Shown: positions 1-6,992 of the stretch, piece by piece | Layout of the letters: each line of letters opens with the position of its first letter | Position numbering within the stretch: the stretch's first letter is position 1 | Source of the DNA: Luteolibacter flavescens | GTDB lineage: Bacteria > Verrucomicrobiota > Verrucomicrobiia > Verrucomicrobiales > Akkermansiaceae | Assembly (NCBI RefSeq): GCF_025950085.1 | Contig: NZ_JAPDDS010000006.1 | Coordinates: forward strand, 305,749 to 369,748 | Reading direction: 5' to 3' | DNA: 64,000 nucleotides | Notes under the pieces: generated by a model | Databases searched by the model: none | Told to the model about the DNA's origin: nothing | The model's input: the letters and a program-made list of their open reading frames with translations, nothing else | Program-made: the position numbers and the translations under genes

Positions 1-512
1 CTCTTGTAGAGGACGAAGGGGCGGTCCGACAGTTCCAGCTCCATTACGGCATCCTCCTTGTACATCGTCTTCAGGCGATACTTCTCGGGATGCACGAGGA
101 ATGGCTCGGGATCGGTCTCGGCTTCTTCCGGGTGGTCGATGATTTCCTCGCGGAAATAGCGCTCGTCGAGGTGCCGGATCGAGTCGTTCCGGTGCGGGCG
201 CTTCTTCTTCATCAGCCGCGTCTTGTGCTTCCGCATGCGACGTGCGATCTTGTCGATAGTCTCGTCGATGGCGGCGTACATGTCCTGCCCTTCCGTGTGA
301 GCCTCGATCGTGATGTGATTGGCGCAAAATAGGATGATTTCCGCGATGTGGCGGTTTTTCTGCACGTCGAGAATGGCCTTCGCTTCAATGATGCGCGGAT
401 AGTCGAGGTGGAGCCCCTCGATCTTCTTGTGGGCGTAATCGCGCAGCGAATCGGTCACGGATTCATGACGGACGGTAACCGTAATGGGCAGGTTCACGTT
501 TGCTGTTTGCAT
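1..512 (-). CDS. hpf: Ribosome hibernation-promoting factor, long form (partial)
   Basis: The protein starts at the ATG complementary to 510-512 with MQTANVNLPITVTVRHESVT and runs off the left edge, so its C-terminus is missing. The N-terminal 100 residues have the HPF/YfiA look (ITVTVRHESVTDSLRDYAHKKIEGL, then VQKNRHIAEIILF and DMYAAIDETIDKIARRMRKHK). A charged linker follows, and then the start of the second domain typical of long HPF (YRLKTMYKEDAVMELEL). Long HPFs dimerise 70S ribosomes into inactive 100S particles in stationary phase. It is the last visible gene of a minus-strand series that starts with the RNA-repair genes. I cannot tell whether it shares their transcript. Confidence 0.9.
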   Translation of the reverse strand, partial: MQTANVNLPITVTVRHESVTDSLRDYAHKKIEGLHLDYPRIIEAKAILDVQKNRHIAEIILFCANHITIEAHTEGQDMYAAIDETIDKIARRMRKHKTRLMKKKRPHRNDSIRHLDERYFREEIIDHPEEAETDPEPFLVHPEKYRLKTMYKEDAVMELELSDRPFVLYK

Positions 513-698
513 GGTCTGGTCTCCTGTTTGTTGGTGGGTGAAAGGACGGCAGTTTCATCCGCCCTATCCACCTAGCAGGTTGGACCATGTCTGGCGATTT
601 TGCCACCCACTTCTTGTGGAAAACGCGGCATCGTTTGCATGCGGCATCCCTCCCGGCATGTGCGAGATTCCCGTCGCTGACGCGGATTTCACTGAGGA

Positions 699-1352
699 TC
701 AGTCGCCAGCGATGGCGGTGTCCAGATCCGTCACTTTTTCCACCACCGCCCCAGCCCCGGCTTCGAGGAGAGCAACCGCGTCATGATAGCCCCAGCCGAC
801 CATGATGGCCGGGATGCCTGCCGCGCGGGCCGTATCGAGGTCCACGGTGGAGTCGCCGATGAAGCGGCAAAGCTCCGGAGCCATGTCCCAATGGCGGGCG
901 ATCTGGAGCGCTGCATCCGGGTGTGGCTTGCGCGGCGTGTCCGCCCGCTGGCCGAGGACGAGATCGAAGGAAACGCCGGGGAAAACCCGTTGTACGATTT
1001 CGACAGTGAAGGGATGCGGCTTGTTGGAAAGAATCGCCATCCGGTGGCCCGTTGCTGCGAGCCGGTCGAGGCACTCCGGGATGCCGTCATAGGGCATGGT
1101 GCCGTCCGGCCACGTGAGCGCGTAGTCATCCTTGAAAGCGCACTCGACGGCCAAGATGTCCTCGTCCGCCGCGCCCTCCGGCGTGGCGCGGCGCGCGAGC
1201 TCATATGAGCCATTGCCGATGAAGCGCCGCACGTCGGCCACCGTGTGGATGGGGTGGCCGCAGCGCTCCAGCGCACGATTCAGCGAAGCGGCGATGCCGG
1301 GGAGGGAATCGATCAGGGTTCCATCGAGGTCGAAGATCAGGCCGGGCTTCAT
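699..1352 (-). CDS. HAD-family phosphatase, phosphoglycolate phosphatase-like
   Basis: A 217-residue HAD hydrolase. Motif I is at the N-terminus (FDLDGTLIDS, residues 7-16; the first Asp is the expected nucleophile). A helical cap follows, then motif II as SNK (about residue 109), the motif III Lys in RKPHP, and motif IV as GDSTVD. This arrangement and length are typical of Gph/PGP-type phosphatases (2-phosphoglycolate) and of related beta-phosphoglucomutase-like enzymes, so the exact substrate is uncertain. It follows rtcA on the same strand, separated by about 120 bases that contain an inverted repeat pair. A role in RNA repair is possible but nothing in the sequence shows it. Confidence 0.85.
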   Translation of the reverse strand: MKPGLIFDLDGTLIDSLPGIAASLNRALERCGHPIHTVADVRRFIGNGSYELARRATPEGAADEDILAVECAFKDDYALTWPDGTMPYDGIPECLDRLAATGHRMAILSNKPHPFTVEIVQRVFPGVSFDLVLGQRADTPRKPHPDAALQIARHWDMAPELCRFIGDSTVDLDTARAAGIPAIMVGWGYHDAVALLEAGAGAVVEKVTDLDTAIAGD

Positions 1353-1362
1353 CGCGCGCGGA

Positions 1363-1475
1363 TGAAAGTGGCTGCGGCATCCTGCCGCAAGCCTTCATCA
1401 GCCATGGCCGCCCGTCCCTGTCCTTGTTTCCCGGGACAGGGATAGGCATGCGGTAAGATGCCGCTGCCACTTTTC
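1363..1475. repeat. Composite REP-like palindrome pair between the HAD gene and rtcA
   Basis: Two copies of a short palindromic element face each other: AAAGTGGCTGCGGCATCCTG at 1365-1384 and its inverted counterpart (GATGCCGCTGCCACTTTT) ending near 1475. Between them is a second hairpin, GTCCCTGTCC...GGGACAGGG. The same core occurs at 10887-10983, 41405-41432 and between Y RNA units. Confidence 0.75.
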
Positions 1476-2490
1476 AGGCAGCCCCTACCTCGATCAACTT
1501 CGTGCCCCGACCACCATCGGAGACGTGGAATTTCACCGGCAGGAATTTCTCGATCACCGCGATATTCGTCGGCACATGCGAGTCCGGCGACATCGCGAGG
1601 ATGCGGCCTTCCCCGGCGAGCGCCATGGGCAGGAGCAATTGGTCCGCGAGGTGCCGTCCGACCGGAGCGCCGCAACCGATGAAGTCCAGCATCAGCTTCG
1701 CCGCACGATGTCCCACCTTCTCCGCGGAGACGCCATGCTCACCGATGGCGCTGGTCATTTCGCGGATGCCGGTGAATTCACTCTCGACGTGGCAGGAAAC
1801 CCCGGCACCCGGCCCGGGCTCGCAATTCTCCACGGCGGCATCCTTGCAGGGAAACGACTCCAGCGCGGCATCGAGCATCCGCCCGGCGATGGATAGCGGC
1901 AGGTGCCGTGTGATCACGCGGATGCGCGTGCCGGTCGGCTCGCCACGGGCTGTTAGATCCATAGGCGCGAGCTTCCCGCAGGGGTGGATGGTGGTCGTGA
2001 TTGCGCCTCCTCCGGCCGGGGCAAATCCCACGCTCTCCAGGGACAACTCCGCTCTCGCGCCGGCTCTGGCGATGGCGGGCAGGAAGACGCGGTCGAGGAA
2101 ATCGAAAGGCGGGGCCATGGGATTGTGCGTGCCGCCCTCCAGCCGCAGGGTGCTCGGTCCGTCCGCATGGAGGAGCGCGGGCAGCAGCGTCTGGAAGAGC
2201 AGCGAGGTGCTTCCCGCGGTGCCGATGGCGAATTGGTACGATCCTTCTCGTACTTTCCCCGCGCGGAAGACCAGCTCGGTCGAGCGGATCTCCGCACCGT
2301 CCGCGGTGCCGCCGGAGATTTCGCAGGCGGCCTTCACGCACGTCAGGTGCTGGCGCATCAGTCCCGGCTTCTGGCGCTTGCCGCGGATATTCGTCATGCG
2401 GAATGGCTGGCCGGTCACCATCGCCAGCGAGAGCGCGGTACGCAGCATCTGCCCGCCACCGGCGGAGCCATCGAGTTGGAGGGGTTTCAT
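1474..2490 (-). CDS. rtcA: RNA 3'-terminal phosphate cyclase RtcA
   Basis: Converts RNA 3'-phosphate ends to 2',3'-cyclic phosphates through an RtcA-AMP intermediate. I place the start at the ATG complementary to 2488-2490, because MKPLQLDGSAGGGQMLRTAL is the family N-terminus and gives 338 residues, the usual size. A longer in-frame extension upstream runs through a repeat and is probably not translated. Visible motifs are DGSAGGGQ (residues 6-13), RGKRQKPGL, GTAGST, the long GGGTH/NPMAPPFDF-type segment, and GRHLADQLLLPMAL near the C-terminus, whose His is the expected adenylated residue. It is the last rtc gene of the minus-strand repair operon, about 150 bases after rtcB. Confidence 0.95.
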   Translation of the reverse strand: MKPLQLDGSAGGGQMLRTALSLAMVTGQPFRMTNIRGKRQKPGLMRQHLTCVKAACEISGGTADGAEIRSTELVFRAGKVREGSYQFAIGTAGSTSLLFQTLLPALLHADGPSTLRLEGGTHNPMAPPFDFLDRVFLPAIARAGARAELSLESVGFAPAGGGAITTTIHPCGKLAPMDLTARGEPTGTRIRVITRHLPLSIAGRMLDAALESFPCKDAAVENCEPGPGAGVSCHVESEFTGIREMTSAIGEHGVSAEKVGHRAAKLMLDFIGCGAPVGRHLADQLLLPMALAGEGRILAMSPDSHVPTNIAVIEKFLPVKFHVSDGGRGTKLIEVGAA

Positions 2491-2518
2491 GTCAGGGGAA
2501 AAGTGGCTAGGCTGAAAA

Positions 2519-2637
2519 GTAGCTGGGGCATCTTGCCCCAGTCCGTTCCGGGGGCGTCTCGCCCCCGGAATTCTGCATGCTTGAGAGAAGGAGGCGAGAC
2601 GCCTCCTCAACGGACTGGGGCGGGACGCCCCAGCCAC
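2519..2637. repeat. Nested inverted repeats between rtcA and rtcB
   Basis: The outer arms AGCTGGGGCATCTTGCCCCA and (GGGGCGGGACGCCCCAGCC) are inverted relative to each other. Two hairpins lie inside, CCGGGGGCG...CGCCCCCGG and AGGAGGCG...CGCCTCCT. The outer arms resemble the REP-like core seen elsewhere in the window. In the operon transcript this would fold into a stable structure that could slow 3'-5' decay or lower rtcA expression relative to rtcB. Confidence 0.7.
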
Positions 2638-2642
2638 TCGCT

Positions 2643-4115
2643 TCAATCGTCGGCAGCGGCCTCGTCCTTGATCACGAAGCGGGCCTGCAGCTTTGCCACC
2701 GTCTCGGCGAGTCCGGCGGACTCGACGCTACGCAGCACCTCGGGGAAGTCCTTGTAGGCATCGGGTGCCTCGTCGATCGGATACTTCCGGCAGTTCGAGA
2801 GGATGTCGTGCTTGTCGAAGTCGGAGTCCACGGCCCGCTGGTCCAGCGTGCGCGCCGCGTGCTTGCGGCCCATGCGCCGGCCTGCGCCGTGGTTCACGGA
2901 CCATGCGGTCTTCTCGGCACCGGCCTTTGCGACCATGACCACCGAGCCGTCGCGCGGATTTCCTGGCAGCAGGATCGGGTGGCCGGTCTTTGCAAAGGGC
3001 GTCCCCGCGAGCGAGAAGTGTCCGCCCGGGATGGCCCGGGTCGCGCCCTTGCGGTGGACCCATGACTTCTGGCCGTCGACGATTTCCTCCCGTGCGATAT
3101 TGTGCGAGATGAAATAGACGAGCTGTCCCTTCGCCCCGGGCAGCACTTCCTGGAAGGCCTCGAGGACGAGGGCATTGATCAAGAGGTGATTCACCGTCGC
3201 GAAGTTCGCGCCGAGAGCCATGTCGTCGAGATACGCATCCGCCTCGGGGGTCCCGAGCGGGGCGTAAACGAGCTGCTTGTCCCCGGCCGGGAAGGGCGTG
3301 CTCCAGGTGCGGAACTTCTTCTCCAAGTCCCGGAATTGTCCCTGCGCGAGCAGGTTCCCGAAGCCGCGCGATCCGCAGTGGCTGAGGAATGACACGTGGC
3401 CATCCTTCAGGCCGAAGCCGTCCGCGGTCGGCCGCTGTCCGGTCACCCGCGTGATCTCGCACTCGCCGAAATGGTTTCCACCACCGTAGGATCCGAGCTG
3501 GCCGATCTTGTCGGCGAAGTTCCGGATGCGTCCCTCCGCGAGGATGAAATCGAGGCGAGTATGAAGGGCATCGTAGGTCCCGTCATGGCCGTGGTGAGTG
3601 GAGTCCTCGCAGCGGAGCGCCCACTCCGGAGGGATCCCGAGTGCCTGGCACACGCGTGCGGTCGCGCCCTCGGTCACCGCGGGGATGCCGGTGAGCTCGT
3701 CCACGTGGCGACCCTTCTTCACGGACCGCTGGCCGCGGCCCGCGCCGGTCGGCGTGCGCTCGACGATGGCATTGATCAGGGCGCGCCGGGTCGCCTTGTC
3801 CGCGATCGCATCCTCGGGGATATCGAGCTGGAGCAGCGACATGGAGCACTTGATATCCACGCCCACCGGGCCCGGATAGATGTGGGTCGGCGAGACCATC
3901 ACGCAACCGACCGGTGCACCGTAGCCGGCGTGGCCGTCGGGATTCAGGATCACATCGGTGACGCCCGGTGCCATGCGCGAATTCACCGCCTGGTCCAGAC
4001 AGATCTGGTCAAAGGAATCGCGGATCGCTTCGGTGCCGACCACCGTGATCGGCTTGCCTTTGTCACCGGGGAGCGGGATGAAGCCGAGGGCTTCGTCGGT
4101 CTTGTGGATGGTCAT
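2643..4115 (-). CDS. rtcB: RNA-splicing ligase RtcB
   Basis: A GTP- and Mn-dependent ligase that joins 2',3'-cyclic-phosphate or 3'-phosphate RNA ends to 5'-OH ends. The protein is 490 residues. Metal and active-site residues are recognisable: D87 and C90 in GVDIKC, H215 in GGGNHFGE, H246 in SHCGSRGFG, H338 in SHNIAREE, and the His that is guanylated, H409 in SVNHGAGRRMGRKH. Length and motifs indicate a complete, active enzyme. It starts 4 bases after the stop of the small membrane-protein gene upstream, so it is translated within the same operon as rsr and the Y RNAs. Its first 25 coding bases are nearly repeated at the start of that upstream gene. Confidence 0.97.
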   Translation of the reverse strand: MTIHKTDEALGFIPLPGDKGKPITVVGTEAIRDSFDQICLDQAVNSRMAPGVTDVILNPDGHAGYGAPVGCVMVSPTHIYPGPVGVDIKCSMSLLQLDIPEDAIADKATRRALINAIVERTPTGAGRGQRSVKKGRHVDELTGIPAVTEGATARVCQALGIPPEWALRCEDSTHHGHDGTYDALHTRLDFILAEGRIRNFADKIGQLGSYGGGNHFGECEITRVTGQRPTADGFGLKDGHVSFLSHCGSRGFGNLLAQGQFRDLEKKFRTWSTPFPAGDKQLVYAPLGTPEADAYLDDMALGANFATVNHLLINALVLEAFQEVLPGAKGQLVYFISHNIAREEIVDGQKSWVHRKGATRAIPGGHFSLAGTPFAKTGHPILLPGNPRDGSVVMVAKAGAEKTAWSVNHGAGRRMGRKHAARTLDQRAVDSDFDKHDILSNCRKYPIDEAPDAYKDFPEVLRSVESAGLAETVAKLQARFVIKDEAAADD

Positions 4116-4119
4116 GGTG

Positions 4120-4476
4120 TTAGGAAAAGAGGATATGAAGCAGCCGGTAGAGGCCGAACAGTGCGAGCAGCGGAATCAGAATGAAGAACAGAGATACCAA
4201 TGCGAAAACTATCAGTCTCTCCCGAAAGGGGGTGTTCGATGCAGGTGAGGGTGTTGATTCGGAGATCTTTAGCTGGGTCAAGTTGACCTGGTCTCGGGTG
4301 ATCCGAAGCGAGTCAGAACTTCCAGCCAGCAACTGGTCGATGGATTGTTGAAGTAATGCGAATCCCTCCTGGTTTCCGATGATCCCGTCTTCACCTTCCA
4401 CTTCATCAAGAGCCAGCCACGGAGAAGGGGACGGGAGACTGACGTCTGTCGCTCCGTCGGTCTTGGGAATGGTCAT
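4120..4476 (-). CDS. Small hypothetical protein with a C-terminal membrane segment
   Basis: 118 residues with no recognised family. A mostly polar N-terminal 85 residues is followed by one hydrophobic segment (LIVFALVSLFFILIPLLALF, about residues 89-108) and a short tail, so it is probably tail-anchored or single-pass. Its start codon overlaps the stop of the preceding CPCC gene (ATGA). It ends 4 bases before rtcB, so it is firmly inside the operon. The first seven residues, MTIPKTD, nearly repeat those of RtcB (MTIHKTD), and the DNA matches too. This suggests a local duplication of the rtcB start when the upstream genes were inserted. Confidence 0.6.
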   Translation of the reverse strand: MTIPKTDGATDVSLPSPSPWLALDEVEGEDGIIGNQEGFALLQQSIDQLLAGSSDSLRITRDQVNLTQLKISESTPSPASNTPFRERLIVFALVSLFFILIPLLALFGLYRLLHILFS

Positions 4477-5252
4477 GGGATGGATGGAAAGGGAAAGGGG
4501 TGGGGGAGCCAGTCGGCCCAGCCATTGGCCAGTGCTTTTTCAGCGTCGTCCCGATAGGAGTCGCCCAGGGCGACGAACTTCAGGTAGGCAGCGACAGCTT
4601 GGTGTTGTTGTTTGTTGAGGAGGAGAAATGCGTGTTCGTAGTAGCCGGTGGAGCGGGGGCCATCGTCGAGTCCATAGAGCAGCATGTCCGAGTGGGAGAA
4701 GTCCGCGTATTCTGACTCGGCCCAGAGCTGGAGCGAGGATCTCATGAAGGCGGGCAGGTGGAACCGGATTGACCAAGGATCGAGGAATACAAGGCTGGTC
4801 CCGAGTTTCTCGATCTTCTCCTGTGGTATGTCCTGCCAGTGGACTTCGGGGTCCTTTTTTGCAGCCGCATTGAACACCTCCTCGGTGGACCAGTCGTCTA
4901 TCGCTTCCCGCTGGTGGATCGTGGTCCCTCCGTCGAGCTTCACCTTGCGGAATGCGGCTTCGATCAAATCGAGAATCCGCAGCCGTGAGTCTTCAAACGA
5001 GATCCATTCGTCAGGCCTTGCCTCCGACTCGAGCGGGGCGCGAACGAGATCCAGATGCTCCGGTTCGCATGCTCCGAATGTCGCAAAGTTTCGCTGGCCG
5101 ATGGCGAGCGAGACCTTGTTAGAGCCATTCCAGTAGGAGTCGCCAGGTGCATCTTCCCAGAAGCATACCGGGCATAGCTGCATCGTTCCACTAGCAGGAA
5201 TCGCGTAAGTGCGATTGCCGCAGCATGGGCATGGATGGAGAAGGTTGTTCAC
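4473..5252 (-). CDS. CPCC zinc-ribbon / DUF6714-type protein (paralogue 1)
   Basis: 259 residues, with a GTG start complementary to 5250-5252 that matches the start of its paralogue. The N-terminal module is a Cys-rich CPCC domain: C8, C10 and C11 in HPCPCCG, then C27 and C30 in LCPVCFWED, followed by GSNKVSLAIGQRNFATFGACE. It probably binds zinc. The C-terminal part (GGTTIHQREAIDDW, then LVFLDPWSIRFHLPAFMRSSL) looks like the DUF6714 family as I recall it. The biochemical function is unknown. It sits between the Y RNA array and rtcB and overlaps the next gene by 4 bases. About half of its residues match the paralogue at 5378-6157. Confidence 0.8.
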   Translation of the reverse strand: MNNLLHPCPCCGNRTYAIPASGTMQLCPVCFWEDAPGDSYWNGSNKVSLAIGQRNFATFGACEPEHLDLVRAPLESEARPDEWISFEDSRLRILDLIEAAFRKVKLDGGTTIHQREAIDDWSTEEVFNAAAKKDPEVHWQDIPQEKIEKLGTSLVFLDPWSIRFHLPAFMRSSLQLWAESEYADFSHSDMLLYGLDDGPRSTGYYEHAFLLLNKQQHQAVAAYLKFVALGDSYRDDAEKALANGWADWLPHPFPFPSIP

Positions 5253-5279
5253 GGGTTTCGGGTTTGAGAGGGGTCGTCA

Positions 5280-5372
5280 TGACAAGGGGCTCGGTGACAA
5301 GACGTTGGTGAAAATTCCTGCTTTGCCAACAGGCCTACCCGCCGGGCGTGGCCGGATCTGAACCGGCGGTCA
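5280..5372 (-). ncRNA. Degenerate Y RNA remnant between the two CPCC genes (copy J)
   Basis: In the minus-strand sense a perfect T-arm remains (GCCGG TTCAGAT CCGGC, 5351-5367), followed by a D-arm-like stretch TAGGCCTGTTGGCAAAGCAG and two copies of the CCTTGTC strand seen at the 3' side of the other copies. The upstream half with the GAAUGC and ACUACA motifs is missing, because the sequence there is the 3' end of the CPCC paralogue 2 gene. The bases from CCTTGTCA to the CPCC start codon match those after copy I, so this looks like the residue of a duplicated Y RNA plus CPCC unit. Confidence 0.6.
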
Positions 5373-5377
5373 AGTGT

Positions 5378-6157
5378 TCAGGGTATTGCCTGTTTCAGGT
5401 AATGCGGAACGTAAGCGTCCCATCCTCTCCTCAATCCTTTCCGAGCACAGCTAGCTTGCGAATCCTCTGCGAAAATCGCGATGAGTCGGAGAAATGCGGC
5501 AGTCGCCTCCTTCTGTTCGCGCTCTAGGATCGCGATTGATTCCCGTCGGTAGCTACATTCGGGACCTCCATCCAGTGACCAGAGAATCCCATCGATTTCG
5601 GCGTGTCCGATGTCAGGAAAGGCGGTTGAAAGAGCGTGCCTCATGAAGGCTGGCAGATAGAACCGGTAACCAAGTTTATCGAGGAAAGCCAACGACCCAT
5701 GGAATTCGGACAACTTGCCGGAGGGGATGTCTTGCCAGCGGGTTTCGGGATCCTTGTTCTCGGCCTTTTTCATGGCTTCCTCCTTTATCGGCCACCCTCC
5801 ATCGACGAGATCCATTTGGTGGAGCGTGGTTCCACCCTCGCGGGATACGTTGTGAAATGCCCGTTCGATGGAAGCGATGACCTTTTCACGGAGCGTATCG
5901 AATGACATCCACTGAGGAGAACGGGCTTCTTCGGGAGATGGTGCCCGGGTTTGGCCTTCGAAGCGGGCTTCGCATGCTCCATGGATCAGATAGTGCCGCT
6001 GAGCCTGAACCAGTGAAACCTCGTTGGATCCATTGTATGGGGACTCGCCAGGCGCATCTTCCCAGAAGCACACCGGGCAGAGCTGCATCGTTCCATTCGC
6101 AGGAAGCGCGTAGGTGCGATGGCCGCAGCAAGGGCATGGATGGAGTAGGTCGGACAC
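5378..6157 (-). CDS. CPCC zinc-ribbon / DUF6714-type protein (paralogue 2)
   Basis: 259 residues, exactly the length of its downstream paralogue, with a GTG start complementary to 6155-6157. The cysteine pattern is the same (HPCPCCG at residues 6-12, LCPVCFWED at 26-34, HGACE), as is the C-terminal pattern (GGTTLHQMDLVDGGW, then LAFLDKLGYRFYLPAFMRHAL). It starts 21 bases after the last full Y RNA (copy I), so that RNA forms its leader. Its 3' end runs into the degenerate copy J. Function is unknown. Conservation of both paralogues, including all zinc-site cysteines, suggests that both are used. Possible roles are RNA-binding accessory or regulator of the repair genes. Confidence 0.8.
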   Translation of the reverse strand: MSDLLHPCPCCGHRTYALPANGTMQLCPVCFWEDAPGESPYNGSNEVSLVQAQRHYLIHGACEARFEGQTRAPSPEEARSPQWMSFDTLREKVIASIERAFHNVSREGGTTLHQMDLVDGGWPIKEEAMKKAENKDPETRWQDIPSGKLSEFHGSLAFLDKLGYRFYLPAFMRHALSTAFPDIGHAEIDGILWSLDGGPECSYRRESIAILEREQKEATAAFLRLIAIFAEDSQASCARKGLRRGWDAYVPHYLKQAIP

Positions 6158-6178
6158 GGGTTTCGGATTTGAGAGGGA

Positions 6179-6302
6179 TCATCGTGACAAGGGAGCGAAG
6201 ACATTTGCTAGCGCGTCTGATTCCGCCACGGGCCCGGAGGCCCGGCGGGATTGGATACCCGCATGATCTAGCCCACTGTAGTCCTCACGGCATTCACGAT
6301 GA
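6179..6302 (-). ncRNA. Y RNA with tRNA-like module, copy I
   Basis: The basal stem TCATCGTGA/TCACGATGA (9 bp) closes the RNA. Above the internal loop the second stem GTGAGGAC/GTCTTCGC leads to ACTACA. The module contains a T-arm-like hairpin (GCGGG/CCCGC, loop TATCCAAT, 6245-6262), a closed acceptor-like hairpin CGGGCC TCCG GGCCCG (6229-6244), and TGGCGGAATCAGACGCGCTAG, which resembles the D-arm of a leucine tRNA. The T-loop lacks the usual TTC, so tRNA mimicry is weaker here than in copies D, G and H. It lies 8 bases from copy H and just upstream of CPCC paralogue 2. Confidence 0.75.
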
Positions 6303-6310
6303 AAGGGGAT

Positions 6311-6436
6311 CGGCGACAAAGGATGGGTGAAACGTCCTGCTCTACCAACTGAGCTACCGGGTCGTGAGTGGCCCGGACCGGACTCGAACCGGCGACCTAG
6401 TCGATGTGAACGATGTAGTTTCACCGGCATTCGCCG
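6311..6436 (-). ncRNA. Y RNA with tRNA-like module, copy H
   Basis: Basal stem CGGCGA/TCGCCG; internal loop (ATGCC opposite CATCCTTTG); upper stem GGTGAAAC/GTTTCACC (8 bp) followed by TACA. The module in transcript order is: AGGTC, T-arm GCCGG TTCGAGT CCGGT (6377-6393), acceptor strands CCGGGCC and GACCCGG joined by ACTCAC (one A-C mismatch), TA, and D-arm GCTC AGTTGGTA GAGC (6339-6354). T-loop TTC and D-loop GG are present, as needed for a tRNA elbow. The 5' strand contains GGCGAATG, which fits the GNCGAANG Ro-binding motif I recall for bacterial Y RNAs. Confidence 0.85.
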
Positions 6437-6480
6437 GGGTGATTGTTAGAAATGGTTTCCTGGATGTTTCCGGGGGAAAT

Positions 6481-6600
6481 CCGCGACAAGGATTGGAAGG
6501 ACATTCGCCATTGCTCTACCGGGCTGAGCTACCCGCCGTGCGGGGCAGGAGTCGAACCTGCGACCAGTGGGATAAGATGTAGTCCTCCCTGCATTCGCGG
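6481..6600 (-). ncRNA. Y RNA with tRNA-like module, copy G
   Basis: Basal stem CCGCGA/TCGCGG; upper stem GGGAGGAC/GTCCTTCC with one G-U pair; then ACTACA. The module has TGGTC, T-arm GCAGG TTCGACT CCTGC (6545-6561), a shortened closed acceptor hairpin CCCGC ACG GCGGG, TA, and D-arm GCTC AGCCCGGTA GAGC (6513-6529). The GAATGC and CCTTGTCG strands are both present. About 45 bases with no clear structure separate it from copy H. Confidence 0.85.
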
Positions 6601-6607
6601 GAGTGGG

Positions 6608-6706
6608 ATGCTGACAAGGGTGACGGGACATGCTCCCGGGCCTTGCGAGCCGGGGCGGGATTTGAACCTGCGTGCTACCTGATGTAGTCCCGCCAGCATT
6701 CAGCAT
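6608..6706 (-). ncRNA. Y RNA with reduced tRNA-like module, copy F
   Basis: Basal stem ATGCTGA/TCAGCAT (7 bp), upper stem CGGGAC/GTCCCG, ACTACA, and CCTTGTCAG on the 3' strand. The T-arm is recognisable (GCAGG TTCAAAT CCCGC, four of five pairs). An acceptor-like hairpin CCCGG...CCGGG follows, but there is no D-arm: the sequence passes straight to AGCATG and the upper stem. It may be an eroding tRNA mimic or a different functional form. Confidence 0.7.
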
Positions 6707-6753
6707 GAGTGTTTGGAAACAGGAGCCTTCGGCTTGATCCGCGGCACGCGGAT

Positions 6754-6822
6754 GGAGCGCTGGCTTTAGCCGGCGAGTATTTTTCGCATGGTTGGTGACT
6801 TGCCGGCTAAAGCCAGCGCTCC
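6754..6822. repeat. 21-bp perfect inverted repeat inside the Y RNA array
   Basis: The arms at 6754-6774 and 6802-6822 are perfect complements over 21 bases and include GGCTAAAGCCAGCGCTCC on the + strand arm. They are separated by 27 bases (GAGTATTTTTCGC...). It lies between copies E and F. Each arm also contains a smaller palindrome (GGCTTTAGCC). It is unrelated to the GTGGCTnCGGCAT element that separates other units. Confidence 0.8.
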
Positions 6823-6836
6823 GATGGAGGAGAGTT

Positions 6837-6928
6837 GCCAACACGGCGGCAAGATGGGGTGGGACACGGGCGTTTCCGCCATGCGTTACCAACGAATTGT
6901 AGTCCCACCAGGCATCCGCCGTGTTGGC
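6837..6928 (-). ncRNA. Y RNA without tRNA module, two small apical hairpins, copy E
   Basis: A perfect 12-bp basal stem, GCCAACACGGCG/CGCCGTGTTGGC, and a perfect 8-bp upper stem, GGTGGGAC/GTCCCACC, flank an internal loop (GATGCCT opposite CCATCTTGC). Above them is TACAATT and then two minimal hairpins, CGTT GGT AACG and GGCG GAAA CGCC, the second with a GNRA loop. There is no T-arm. Strong compensatory pairing makes this one of the clearest folds in the array. Confidence 0.8.
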
Positions 6929-6940
6929 AGATTCGGTGAA

Positions 6941-6966
6941 GGATTTCGGCAGGATGCCGAAGCCAC
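6941..6966. repeat. REP-like hairpin between Y RNA copies D and E
   Basis: In transcript sense it reads GTGGCTTCGGCATCCTGCCG followed by AAATCC, forming a stem of TTCGGCA with TGCCGAA. It is the same core as the hairpins at 7227-7250 and 7367-7390 and the REP-like elements elsewhere in the window. Confidence 0.75.
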
Positions 6967-6992
6967 GGTCAATAGGAGACGGTGAAGAAAGG

